This document shows positions 12,461-24,171 of a stretch of 64,000 nucleotides of DNA, one piece after another. The translations under genes and the position numbers were made by a program. Origin of the DNA: Agapanthus africanus (lineage: Eukaryota > Streptophyta > Magnoliopsida > Asparagales > Amaryllidaceae); assembly GCA_030015575.1 (NCBI GenBank), contig CM057346.1:564640315-564704314 (forward strand), written 5' to 3'. Numbering within the stretch: position 1 is the stretch's first letter; each line of letters starts with the position of its first letter. The notes below the pieces were generated by a model. The model ran no database searches. It saw only the letters and a program-made list of their open reading frames with translations, and was not told where the DNA came from.

Positions 12461-15275
12461 CATACTCTTTTCCACCTCCTCACTCTGAATTCTATACAAA
12501 AAAACTCTTAAAAAAATTCTAAGTTCAATAGTGTGCAAGTGGAGTTAGCAAAAGGCGAAACTCCGGCGAACTTTCGACGACGATCCGAGGAGCTCCCTGC
12601 GACGAAACGACGCACCGGCACCTCTTACTTCCTTCCCTTCCTCTTCTCTTGACTCTAATCAAGTAAGTACCATTCTTCCTTCTCATCTTGATCTCTAAAA
12701 ATTTCATTTTCTAAAACCCGACGGAAGCGGAGTTAATCCGACTTCCGATTCGGTTTTTCTTTAAAAAGTTCAATTTTCCTTAAACATAACCATACAAAAC
12801 TCTCACATCTTGACTTTTAATCATTAACAAAACATATTGAACAAGTTTCATAGCAAAATAATTCATTTTGTAACTTTTATCGCACTTTTTTAGTAAAATA
12901 CCATATAGTTTAGTTTCGACATTAAAACATCAAAAATACCATGTTATACTTTTAGAAAACTCACGAGGTAATGACCTACTTCCTCACAACACACATATCA
13001 AATATAGCACGATGACTTTCGGGTACATAGAATACGGAAAACAAGACTTTACACAAAAATACCATTTACTAGTAAAACCATTTTTTAAAAAAGATGTATT
13101 TTAAATATCTTTGCAATTGCGCCTCTACAACCCATTATTGGGGACCCCGATCAGCATGGTGAGGATTATCGCACATCCATGGGCCTAGTAGAGGGAGATG
13201 CAGACCTTCTCAAGGAGCATACGGTCTCGAAAGATTTTTAATACAATTTTCTTTAGAAAATGAGATTTCTAGAAAATAATAAATTAAAATTATTTTATAT
13301 AAATATATATATGTACCATCAAAATATCTAATTTTTGTTATAATATAAATATTCTAACTTTTCTAAATCAAAAGAATCACTTTACATGAAAATACCATGG
13401 AATTCCATACAAGTTCAATTCTTTACAATTAAATACCATATATTATGAAAATATGTTTTATTCACTAGAAATGTCACATATATAAAATCTACATCTATCA
13501 AAACTCTAATGACGATAATAAAATATTTAGGGTGTATTTTGAAAAGTATACAAAATTAATTTTATATAAAACCCCCTCAAGTTATGCTAAATTACAATAA
13601 GGACCCTAGTAAACATAGGTTTAAGCGGGACCAATCTCTTGAGCCTCAGGGAGCCGGAGAAATGGGTGCTTACCTATTTAAGGTAGACAATATAATAAAT
13701 GGTGTTATCAACACGGTAATTGTCTTGGAAAAAGACACAAATCCTGCCGTCCATTTGCAGCAGTTACCGATAACATCAAAACTAATTCAGGATTCAAGTT
13801 CTTTTCAAAGTGTCTGAATCAATATGAGTTTCAACCAATCTGTATATTTTTCAATATATGAATGCAATTCAATATAACTGCAAAAACAACATGAATCCAT
13901 ATATACCGAACCTTGAGCATGAATATCGGAATAATATTATCATGCAAACATGACTCGACTTGACTCGAACCATAAATACAACTTGACATGAATACAAGAA
14001 TACATGACATGAATACTTGTTATCTACATGAACTCTATCTAGACACTTGATGTATTCATGGATTCGAGTAAGGCCTGCAATAATATTTGTAACTTAGCAT
14101 ACACGGGGTGTTGGGGTAGTTCATGCGTGAATCCAACGGAATCTTAAGAGACTTCCTAGATCATGAATCCATATCTACTAACACAAGCAAGCTATCATGA
14201 GGGCCCATGTTTCCTTGCTCCTGGATTACAGCCTGTTGAGTTTGGAATACTTCAACACTAGGTTGAAGTCCCGTTACTAACATTTGATTCGGGCATGGTT
14301 CCCTACCCCTGGATTACAGCTTGTTGGGTTCGAGAACACTCTTGAGATTGGTTGATATTCACCATTGAACTTACGTTAGATTAGTATACCCAAGTAGAGA
14401 CCTGTCAATACACTTACCTTCACTGCATGTTTACTACATTTACATTATATAGCTATGTTACCTTTAAACTGCCATGCTCATGATATCAAGCTTATCTACT
14501 CGTCATACATTACTATACTTGTTCACTTGTATTATAATAAAACCGCATGTTAAATAAACTTGATAAGTTGATATAACATACTCAATAATTCATATTATAA
14601 TTTTTCCTTACCATTACATTTTTCTTTACTCCTTTTTCTTTGGGACTTACCGAGTGAAAGTTCGCTGAAGGGCATTCCATCTTTTCTCTGTTTTTCTTGG
14701 AATGTTCGTCAGATACTGAGGAGATTGAAAGAGTAGACATCCCAGAGGAGGAGCACCAACAGACCGAGTCACAGGCCTAGATCAGTTACCTTTTTCCTGT
14801 TGATGTACACCACCTGTTTAGGCGTTTCAATCTTTGTATTTTTCTTTCAGTTAAAAATCATGTATTGTAAATGAATCAAGTTGAAAGTAAATAAAGTTGT
14901 TGAAGTTTTACTCTCATGCTTATTATCCTGTAATTTTATATTGCTTATATTACACTTAGCGTATTTATTTCGGGAATTGACCCTGTCGAAATAAATACAT
15001 CGCGGCCTCGTTACGTACTTGCTTCCGTCTACTGGGAAGCGGGGCGTGACAATGTTGGGACCCGGTTCTTGTTCACGGAGCAAAGTGCCACACAGAACAA
15101 AGTGTCATACCAAGAGGGCGGGGGCGACCTCTTGAACCTGTAGGGGCCACCTTTAGAGTCCGTGGGACCCACTATAGAATAATGGGGAATTTCTGGAACA
15201 CATTCTGAAAGAGGACCAGACTGCATTATAAATATAATGATACCACTCTCAATTACAGAGGCGCCTTTTAAGTGA

Positions 15276-15359
15276 ACCGGAACTACAGGAGCTTGAGAAC
15301 TCCATAGTTAAGCGTGCTCGGGCCAGGAAAGTCTTGGGATGGGTGACCTCTTGGGAAGT
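15276..15359 (+). promoter_or_regulatory. 5S-rRNA-derived segment, first LTR
   Basis: Covers roughly the last two thirds of 5S rRNA: GAGAACTCC, AGTTAAGCGTGCT (A box of the internal control region) and GATGGGTGACCTCTTGGG (C box). The intermediate element is partly changed. The 5' part of 5S is missing, so this is not an rRNA gene but a possible internal Pol III promoter. Confidence 0.8.
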
Positions 15360-15743
15360 GGCCCCTGGTCGGGTCCGGTTCGCTTTAAAGGGAAAAACCG
15401 TGCGGTTTCGGCCAGAGCGGACAATACCATCTATACTGGGGCGTGGGGCGTTATTTATGGTGGCCCATGCAGGTCCCTTAGTAGTAAGTCTGTGGTTTGA
15501 GGACAAACCATTGTTCAAAGGTGGGGAGAATGTCGGGACCCGGTTCTTGTTCACGGAGGAAAGTGCCACACAGAACAAAGTGCCACGCCAATTGTCATAC
15601 CAAGAGGGTGGGGGCCACCTATAGAGTCCGTGGGACCCACTGTAGAACAATGGGGAATCTTCGGAACACATTCCGAAAGAGGTCCGGATTGCATTATATA
15701 TATAATGATACCGCCCTCAATTACAGAGGCGCCTTTTAAGTGA

Positions 15744-15827
15744 ACCAGAACTACAGGAGCTTAAGAACTCCGTAGTTAAGCATGCTCAAGCCAGGGAAGT
15801 CTTAGGATGGGTGACCTCCTGGGAAGT
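15744..15827 (+). promoter_or_regulatory. 5S-rRNA-derived segment, second LTR
   Basis: Same segment as at 15276-15359, with AGTTAAGCATGCT and GATGGGTGACCTCCTGGG. The C box of this copy is closer to genuine 5S (CTCCTGGG); its A box has one change. Confidence 0.8.
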
Positions 15828-17070
15828 AGCCCCTGGTTGGGTCTGGTTCGCTCTAAAGGGAAAAACCGTGCGGTTTCGGCCAGAGCGGACAATACCATCT
15901 GTACTGGGGCATGGGGAATTATAGTAATTGTCTTGGAGAAAGACACAAATCTCATCGTCCATGTGCAGCAGTTACTGATGGCTCCCGAACCTAATTCAAG
16001 AGCAAATCTGTTACAAGTGTCTGGCTCAGTCTCAGTCCAATTCAAATATGAATCCAATATCAACCATGAATACTTGAATATGAACATGAATACTTGAATC
16101 AAACATCAATATCAAACATGTATACTTGACCTGACTTGACCGAACCATGGTTATAACTTGACTTGACTATCTGATTACATCCTGAAAATGACTACTTGAA
16201 CAAATTGTATCCATGGTTTCGGCAAGACTTGTAAACAAAATTTATACAATCCATTATGCGGGGATAAAGGGATTGATTGGTACGGAACGTATATCGTGGC
16301 ATGAGAGGTCATTTAAAAGACGCGTACATGAATTCTCGTGTCGTTGTCCCATGGGTTATGATGGGGCCTTATACTACATGTTACCATAATCCACGGGGCA
16401 AGATGGACTCCTCTCGTATACATGAATACCTTCTGTATCAAGTTACAAACAACCACATTATAATAATAATCATACCGGTAATCAATCATACACAAATTAG
16501 CTATTCTTTTCACATTACTCGTTATTTTCTCTTCCTTCTTTTAGGACCTACCGAGTGCTAGTTCGCTGACGACATTCCTTTCTATTTCTTCTTTGGAATG
16601 TTCGTCAGGAGGACAAGACTCTCAGGAGATCGAGCCGAGCCATGAGGACTTGGATCATCTTGCGGTATAGCCTGACTACTAGTTCCTTGTATTTACTTTT
16701 ATTTTGTATGACACTGTTTAGGCACTGCTTTACTCATTGTATCTTTTCTATTCAAACAATTTTATGTAGAGTTGAAAGTAAATAAAGTTGTTGTTTTATT
16801 TTAATACTTTTGTCATCCTTGTTCATTTTATATATTGTTTAATTATGCTTAACGCATTTATTTCTTAGTAAATACGCTGCGGCATGTCTCGTCACCGTTT
16901 CCGTCTACTAGGAAGTAGGGTGTGACAGGTTTTGTTGGGGGCCCATACAGGCCAGATCTGCATGAAGTCTTAAGCAATATATCACAATAATTATAAGAAT
17001 CGGCAACTATACATTCCTTACATTTCAAATTTCTTGAATCTATCATAACCATTCCTTTTCTATCAAGATC

Positions 17071-18172
17071 ATGGATTCTCCCCACAACACCAGTACGAAC
17101 GTCAATGGCAACACTCCACTGCCTACTCTACCACCACCACCTATCGTTGCAGCTCCTATTAATGAGCAAACGGTACTGCTCGAGGTGATCAAGAGCCTTC
17201 TAGAGGGTCAGCAGCAGCAGACTGCTATCCTCTTGCATTGCCCCAAAGCCGAGGTACTTGGAGTCAAAAAATTTCGGGCACTGCATTCAAAGCACTTCTC
17301 AGAAAAAGAGAGCCCACTAGAGGCGGAAGAATGGGCTTAATCGATTGAAGATGATCTGGCAGCAGCTCAAGTGCTAGATATTATGAGAGTTACGAAGTTG
17401 CAACTGATAGACAACGCCAGAATCTGGTGGAAGGCTAAAGAAAGCCATCTTACCCAACCTATCGAGTGGAAGACATTTCGTGATCTGTTCGATGCGAAGT
17501 ACTTCCCTGAGATTGCCCGTTTCGACGTGGAGCAATAGTTCATTCATCCAACAAGGCTCGATGTGGGTCAAGTTTGTGGATGAATACGATTCTGAGTTTA
17601 CCATGCTTAGCAGGTAAGATATTGTCTCAAATTCAAATTCCCGATTCCACTCATTACACTGCTAACACAAGGTCGCAACGGGTTTGCTGTACACCTAATT
17701 CCTACTGCAAAGATTTGGACACAACGATTTCAGTAAGGGTTGGACCAAGAAATCCAAGCTGCACTTACTACAGGGGATTTCCAAACCCATGAATTTGCTC
17801 TGAAGGCTGCCCGACGTTATGAGGCAGTTGTGAAGAAGAAGGTCAGACCGTAGACTGCCGGTGTGAAACGCTCTGCCACTCAGATGACAGGAGAAGACTT
17901 TTCTAGGCCAACATTTGCACCCAAGAGACCAGGAGGAATATTAAACCGGCCCAGTCCAGACTTTTGTTTTTATTGCAAAAGGACGGGACACCTGGCGAAG
18001 GATTGCAGGCGTGTAAATGGCCTGTGTTTGGTTTGTGGCGCATCCACTTACGCTATAGGAGCATGTCCATATCGTTTCAATACAACTCCAGCGCCCATAC
18101 CAGCTATCACAGTTCCGCAGCGGCCAGCCATTCATGCTCCTGCACCTCATTTAGCTCTCCCTGCACCAGCTC
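17071..18172 (+). pseudogene. E1 gag, degenerate
   Basis: Starts at ATG 17071 (MDSPHNTSTNVNGN), about 145 bp after the LTR. It runs through a capsid region with recognisable gypsy gag words (LQLIDNARIWWKAKE, WKTFRDLFDAKYFP) and reaches a zinc knuckle, CFYCKRTGHLAKDC (CX2CX4HX4C), followed by CLVCGASTYAIGAC. The second motif would be another knuckle but has Tyr where His is needed. In-frame stops and frameshifts lie at about 17338, 17536, 17570-17600 and 17850. The frame is cut at 18172 by E2 and the gag end continues at 60004. Gag would form the capsid and bind element RNA. Confidence 0.75.
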
Positions 18173-18281
18173 TGTAACGACTCAAATTTTACTGTACGAA
18201 AATTTTCAAGTTAATGTACAGAATAGAGTTGTAAACCTAAGCACAAGTTATAAATTTAAATTGTTTAAGAACAGTAAGAAA

Positions 18282-18353
18282 GCACTTGTAGCTTATTGGT
18301 AAAACCTTGCATTGTTGCGACGTAGCCCCTGTGTTCGAATCCCATCAGCCACA
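18282..18353 (+). promoter_or_regulatory. tRNA-like module in the E2 5' LTR
   Basis: TAGCTTATTGGTAAAACC (18289 on) and GTTCGAATCC (18333-18342), then CATCAGCCACA and a T-rich tail. Total length is about that of a tRNA. The D-arm word TAGCTTATTGGTA and the T-loop TTCGAAT are intact. Confidence 0.65.
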
Positions 18354-18724
18354 TATATTTTTACTGATTTTTATTTTAAACTTTTTGGAAGTCCAAAAGT
18401 TTACACGTGCAATACACGTAAAAGTGAAAAGTCAGATAAAATAAACATGTGCAAAAGGGTATTTATACAGCCTAGGACACGTGGCCAAAATCCAACCACC
18501 CAACTCCTATACGTGGTCGGCGAGATCGGCTCATGGCCCGACACCGACGGTCCCCTCGTGGGCAAAAGCCCCCGTGCTTTTCCCATATGACCCTTGGCCC
18601 ACCCCCTTAACCTCTGTTCTGTTTAATTTTCCTGCATTTATCCAAAGAGTGTAAATTCATCTTTTAATTCAATTTTAATGCATTTTTTAATTCTTTCTTC
18701 AATCCCTAAACACTAATTCCACCC

Positions 18725-18733
18725 TATAAATAC
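18725..18733 (+). promoter_or_regulatory. LTR TATA box (E2 5' LTR)
   Basis: CCCTATAAATACAACACC about 550 bp into the LTR. The matching site in the 3' LTR (near 57718) reads TATTAATAC and is probably weaker. Confidence 0.6.
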
Positions 18734-21220
18734 AACACCGTACCCTAACCCTCTTCATTCTGAAATCTCTTGTCAAAAATTCTCAAAATTTCCTAAGTCA
18801 AGAAGAGTACAAGTGGAGTTAGCCCAAGGTCACTTTCCGGCGAGAATTCAAGATGTTTCCGGCGACCCCGCGACTCCATGAAGCCATCAACTTCTTCCTC
18901 TGCTTCCCCTCTCTTGTTATAACTAGTAAGTCCCCTCTCTTCTCCTCTCTTCCTAATTTAAAAAGTTATATTTTCAAAACTTGTCGGAAGTGGAGTTATT
19001 CCGACATCCGATTCTAAACTCGTTAAAATCACAAACTTTATTAATAATCAATCATCCATATCATTATATCTTGCTCAGTAATCATGAAACAAATATTGAG
19101 AACAAGTTTCATTTTAAAAGACTATGTTATGTAACTTCCATTTGCATTTTTCGCTTAAATACCACAAACTTTATATATGGCATATTTTAAATACCTTAGC
19201 TTAGCATACCTTTAGAAAACCTCACGGGGTAATGACCTACCTCTCACATATACACATCTTGACATAGCACGATTCTCTTGAAAATAATATCATGTGGCAA
19301 ATACGACTTTTCAAATAAATACCTTAAACTAATAAAACCGTATTTCTTTAAATTGTGCGATTACATTCCATGCGATTATACCTCTACAACACATTTTGGA
19401 GAATTCGATCGGGATGGTGCGGCTTATCGCACATCCTCGGGACTAGTAGAGCGAGATGCAGACCTCCTCACGGAGCATACGATCTCGATAGAATTTTTAT
19501 ACAATTTTTAAGAAAAACGAGGATTTCTATTTAATAATAAAAAGTTATTTTTTAATAAACATATAAAAAAAATTATTAAAACACATATTTTAAGATATTA
19601 TTAAATTCCACGTTTTCCAAACAAAATGATAGAATTGCAAGTTTCATAAAAATACCATCAAGAATCCATACAAGTAAACTTTACACAAAAATATCTTGAA
19701 TTATTTAAGCTAGATATTTATTCACTAGAATACCTCATATTTTTAAAAGTTACATCCATTAAAATCTTAAATACGATAAATAAATACTTGAGATTTATTT
19801 AGAAAGTATACTAAAAATATTTTTCATAAAACCTTCTCAAGTTATATAAAATTACATTAAGAACCCTAATAAATATAAGTTTAAGCGGGGCCAATTCTCT
19901 TGAGCCTCAGGGAGCCAGAGAAAGTGGGTGCTTATCTATTTAAGGTAGAAAACTAAAATAGGATTATCAATGGTAATTGTCTTGGAAAAAGATATAAATC
20001 CTGCCGTCCATGTGCAGCAGTTACCGATAACACCGGAACCTAATTCAGGATCCAAATCTGTTTAAGTGTCTGACTCAATCTAAGTCTCAGTCTAATCTGA
20101 ATACAATCCAAATATGAAACCAATCATAACTCCAATCCAACCATATATCTAATTCAACATGAATCCAATGTATCAAACATGAACACTTGAACATGAATAC
20201 TGAACAATACGAACATGCAACATGACTTGACTTGACCGATCCATGGCTATATCTTGAACTTGACTGCATGACTATCCGTTTACATCCAAACCGTTTATAT
20301 GAATAATTTATACTATGGTTTCGGCAAGTCTTCTACCACAAATCATTATAATCAATACAATATACATTACGGGGTTTTAACGGGGTAGATTGGTATGGAA
20401 TGTATTAGAAGTGGAACGAGACAGTCACTATAATACACATAACCTGAACATCCGTGCCGTTGTCCAGTGGCTTGACAGGGCCTTGTACTCCGTATACCAT
20501 AGTCCACGGATAGTTGGACTCCTCTCGTAAACACTGATACATTCTGTATCAAGCTACAAACAACTACGTTAGTATAACAAAATCAGATAAATCACCAGAC
20601 CTATTCCATTTACTTGATCTATTCATATCTCTCTTTTGGGACTTACCGAGCGATTGTTCGCTGACAACATTCCTATCTCTTCTTTCTTTTGAATGTTGTC
20701 AGGAGGACCCGACTCTCAGGAGATAGAGCCTAGCTAGGAAGATTTGAAGCAGTTTGCTGAAGAGCCAGCATTCTAGTTCTTAGTACTTATTTTTCTTTTC
20801 AGTTCATATGCCATTGTTTAGGCATCGCTTTCCTTTATTGTATTTTACTTTCCAGTTGTATGTAAAGAATGAACATAAATAAAAGTTGTTGTTTCATTAC
20901 ATCTCTTGTCATTCTTGTGCTTTACTTTTATATTGCTTACTTACACTTAACGTGTTTACTTTTGAGTAAATACGTCACGGTTTCGCCATGTGTACTTCTC
21001 CGTACATTGGGAAACGGGGCGTGACAGGTTTTGTTGGTGGCCCATGTAAGTCAACCTATATAACCATGCAGAGTCAGTTCTGCATAGAAACCTAAGCAAT
21101 ATATCACAAGAATTATAAGATTCGGCAACTATACATTGTTTACATTTCAATTTCTTGAATCTATCCTAAGCCTATTTTTCTTTCAAGGTTATAGATCCTT
21201 CCAACAACACGAGCACCAAT

Positions 21221-21568
21221 GTGAATGGCAACACCCCACCACCACCCATTACCATTAAGGACTTGCTGATAAGATCAACGGCGTTCCTTGAAACAATCAG
21301 GAGTCTAGTTGAGGGACAGCATGAGCAAGCTGCTCTCTTTCACCAAGGACTAGTTCGCACTAAGACAGCTTTGAGGGCAGCGTATAGTTATATCAAGAAG
21401 AAGGAAAGGACGCCGTCAGCAAAGACTTTCTATTATTGTAAGAAACTCGAACATGAATTAAAGGACTGCAGGCGTTTGAATGGTATGTGCTTAGTTTGTG
21501 GTGCATCCACTCACACCATCGGAGCTTGCCCACATCATCTCACCCCAGCTCCTACACCACCTTCATGA
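21221..21568 (+). pseudogene. E2 gag with the capsid core deleted
   Basis: The original start codon is gone: where E1 reads ATGGATTCT this copy reads ATAGATCCT (about 21189). From MNGNTPPPP the frame covers the N terminus (LVEGQHEQAA) and jumps straight to a basic segment before the zinc knuckles, so the capsid region kept in E1 is missing. The first knuckle reads FYYCKKLEHELKDC, with its first Cys lost. The second, CLVCGASTHTIGAC, is a complete CX2CX4HX4C. Non-functional as capsid protein. Confidence 0.75.
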
Positions 21569-21749
21569 GGACTACCTTTATCTCGTCAGTCCGAAATGTA
21601 CCAGCAGGCACAGAGAAAAGTGCTAGGTGGTCAGTCATCCACGATGCCGGTTAGAGAAGCCGAGCTCACTGGCCAAGTTATCACTGGTAATTCCTAATCC
21701 TTTCATCTTTTCAAATTCTTGTATACCTCTATATTTTTCCTTGTATCTA

Positions 21750-24118
21750 AACCAATCCCACATAACTTACGCACTATATTAGTAGCCACTATTCCTGCAC
21801 GTGCACTGTTCGACACTGGAGCGTTATCAGGCTTCATGTCGCAACTTGAGAGAATTTCGGACAAAATTCTTTTAAGGAGGGTAGACTGTAACGCCTGCAA
21901 CATGATTGCATTCCTTTGGATCTTTTCTTGTAACACGAAACTACAAACTCTTGATCTTCCTCTGGTTTTTTATTATTTCTTAAACCTTATCACCTTGACT
22001 CTGATGGTAGGATTTGAGTGATTTAAATGGAGAACAAGCTTTTGTAGAACTCAAATCAAGATTGACATCAGTTCTTACTCTCGTAATACCGGACCAACCT
22101 GAAGGATTCGTTGTGCATTGCGACGCATCCGGTAAGAGATTAGGATGTGTTTTACACAAGCATGGAAAAGTTATAGCTTATGCATCAAGACAGTTGAAGA
22201 TTCATGAGCGTAATTATCCAACGCATGATCTAGAGTTGGCAGCCGTTATCTTTGCACTTAAGATTTGCCGCCATTATCTTCTTGGAGAGAGAGTGGATAT
22301 ATACACGGACCACAAAAGTCTGAAGTATGTGTTTACTCAGAAAGAATTGAATATACAACAGAGAAGATGGTTAGAACTTATTGCGGATTTCGACATCAAC
22401 CTACAATATCATCTAGGAAAGGTGAATGTAGTTCCTGATGCACTTAGTCGCCAACCACTATCAATGAATTTCACCGCACAGTGGAAGCTTCAACATGAAT
22501 TACACAAGATGGAGATAGAAGTGGTTATGCCAGGTAATACTTCAAAGTTGATGAACTTACAAGTTCAGTCTACTATTGTCAACCAGATCAAAGCAGCTCA
22601 AGCAAGTGATGCCAAGTTGCAAAAGAACAGAGAACAAGTAGAAAGTGGACTTAGAACAAACTTCATCATCCATGAAGACGGATCTTTTGAGATACGGAAG
22701 CAGATTGTGTGTACCACAAGATACTGTTCTGGAAGAGTTGATGAAAAAAGCTCATAGCTCTCCATACTCATTACACCCTGGTGGTACAAAGATGTACAAA
22801 GATCTACGGCAACATTACTGGTGGCATGGAATGAAGCGTGAAGTAGCCAGAAGCGTAGCCAAATGCTTGGTGTGTCAGCAAGTAAAAGCTGAATATCACA
22901 GGACTGCTGGTTTACTTCAACCATTACCTATTCCAGAATGGAAGTGGCAACACATCACCATGGACTTCGTGACTGCACTTTCTTGCAGCACGAAAGGTAA
23001 CAATGCGGTATGGGTTATTGTGGATCGGCTTACAAAGTCGGCTCACTTCATCCCATTTCGAGTTGGCCAATCTACCGAGACACTAGCAAAGAAGTACATG
23101 GAAGTAAGTCTGAATCTAAGTAAGATTTAACTCTTCATAGTGTATTATTTCTGATACCCATGAACTCATGCACGAGATCGTGCGATTACATGGAGTACCG
23201 GTTTGCATTGTCTCTGATCATGACATCAGATTCCGATCGCAGTTTTGGCAGAGTCTGTAAGCTAGTCTGGGAACGAGTCTGAACTTCAGCACAGCTTACC
23301 ATCCACAAACAGATGGACAGTCTGAGCGAACGATTCAGATCCTTGAAGATATGCTAAGAGCGTGTATGTTAGACTTCGGAGGACCGTGGGAAGATCACCT
23401 ACATCTTGTAGAGTTTTCATACAACAACAGCTATCAGGCAAGTATTGGACTGACACCTTTTGCATCTTTCTATGGAAGAAAGTGTTATTCACCATTAAGT
23501 TGGGACGACATCAGAGATAGGGAACTCCTTGGACCAGAGATGATTTTGGGACGACATCAGAGATAGGGAACTCCTTGGACCAGAGATGATCGTGGCAACT
23601 GTGGACGTAGTTCGCATGATTAGGAAAAGAATGCGCATAGCCCAAGACAGACAGAAGCACTGGGCTGATGCAAAGCGCCGACACCTGGAGTTCCAACCGG
23701 GACATCATATGTTCTTAAAGATCTTTCTGAACTGTGGAGTAATTCTCTTTGGCAGGAGGGGTAAGCTCAGTCCGAGATATATTGGATCGTTCGACATACT
23801 CGAACGAGTCGGAGAAGTGGCATATCGTTTAGCACTTCCACCATCATTGGAATGAGTGCACAACGGATTCCACATATCCCAGCTTTGAAGATATGTGAGG
23901 GACCCCAGCCACATCCTTGATCACTCCGAGCTCACTGTACAGACGGATCTATCTTGTGAGCAACAACCCATTGAAATCCTGGACAAAAAGGTAAAGTCAC
24001 TTAGGAATAAGGAAGTAAACTTGGTCTGAGTAATGTGGAGAAAAGACTCGCTAAGAGAATCAACGTGGGAAAGAGAAGACGACATGCGTGCAAGATACAC
24101 TTTCTTATTTATAAATTA
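21750..24118 (+). pseudogene. E2 pol remnant: protease, RNase H, integrase, chromodomain; RT absent
   Basis: The protease keeps its motif (ARALFDTGALSGFMS, about 21800). RT is missing, and after about 150 unrelated bases the frame enters RT-connection/RNase H ([36 protein letters not shown]; 22014-22500). After an indel near 22690 comes integrase: the zinc-binding region (HPGGTKMYKDL, HYWWHGMKREV, CLVCQQVKAE), the core (ITMDFVTAL, VIVDRLTKSAHF, NFSTAYHPQTDGQSERT) and the C-terminal HFISPRYIGSFDI-type segment. A chromodomain (ILDKKVKSLRNK, STWEREDDMRARY) ends near 24100, placing E2 in Tekay/Del. Stops near 23128, 23260, 23855 and 24030 and a 46-bp duplication at 23501 break the frame. Confidence 0.85.
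23501..23592 (+). repeat. 46-bp tandem duplication in E2 integrase
   Basis: TGGGACGACATCAGAGATAG and the following bases occur twice with a 46-bp period. As 46 is not a multiple of three, the duplication shifts the integrase frame. Confidence 0.95.
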
Positions 24119-24156
24119 GTCCTTATATAATTGTAAATTTCGAGGACGAAATTTTT

Positions 24157-24171
24157 GTAAGGAGGGTAGAA
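24157..24171 (+). other. E2 polypurine tract
   Basis: GTAAGGAGGGTAGAA directly before TGTAACGACTC of the 3' LTR. It lies where plus-strand priming occurs in gypsy elements. Confidence 0.75.

Larger units (their letters stand above)
11886..15051 (+). mobile_element. Second LTR of the E1/E2 family, inserted in the E1 LTR
   Basis: An LTR of about 3.17 kb with the family's block order: degenerate start TATAACAACCC, tRNA-like module, TATA box, the GACCTACTTCCTCACAACAC region, the GGTTTAAGCGGGACC block, GTAATTGTCTTGGAA, CTTACCGAGTGAAAGTTCGCT and the end GGAAGCGGGGCGTGACA. It lies inside the E1 5' LTR at the point where E1 should read TCAATGGTAATTGTC. CTAAT before it and GTAAT at 15925 may be an imperfect duplication. 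No coding region is attached, so it is a solo LTR or a recombination product. It is more diverged from E2 than the two E2 LTRs are from each other. Confidence 0.65.
15053..15916 (+). mobile_element. Mini LTR element with 5S-rRNA-derived LTRs
   Basis: Two direct repeats of about 390 bp (15053-15450 and 15531-15916), both starting TGT(T/C)GGGACCCGG, enclose only about 80 bp. The enclosed piece begins with TTATGGTGGCCCATGCAGG, matching the sequence just after the E1 and E2 LTRs. It ends in a polypurine tract, AAAGGTGGGGAGAA, directly before the second repeat. That is LTR-primer region-PPT-LTR with no genes, a TRIM-like arrangement. Each LTR contains a segment of 5S rRNA. Cassandra TRIMs are the known precedent for 5S sequence in LTRs, but the primer region here is not the iMet type. 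The exact 3' LTR end is uncertain, as the flank GGGGAATTATAG resembles the internal start. Confidence 0.7.
10101..16927 (+). repeat. E1 5' LTR, interrupted between 11886 and 15924
   Basis: Starts TGTAACGACTC and ends GGGTGTGACA. The left part carries a tRNA-like module (10210-10281), a TATA box (10641) and the GGTTTAGACGGGATCAATTCTC block near 11790. The right part resumes with GTAATTGTCTTGGAG and continues through the CGAACCATGG, CTACCGAGTGCTAGTTCGCTG and AATAAAGTTGTTG blocks found in the same order in the intact E2 LTR. The two pieces total about the E2 LTR length, which is why I read them as one LTR. Confidence 0.75.
18173..21026 (+). repeat. E2 5' LTR (2.85 kb)
   Basis: TGTAACGACTC to CGGGGCGTGACA. 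Contains a tRNA-like module at 18282-18353, a TATA box at 18725, and a 3' part with TTTGGGACTTACCGAG and the AATAAAAGTTGTTG region. Aligns end to end with the split 3' LTR. Confidence 0.9.

Noticed and set aside
15276-15359. A genuine 5S rRNA gene
   Set aside because: The 5' third of 5S is missing and the element of which it is part repeats it within LTR-like repeats; called 5S-derived instead.
18282-18353. A functional tRNA gene
   Set aside because: A and B boxes are present but the T-stem and acceptor arms do not pair properly and all copies sit in LTRs.
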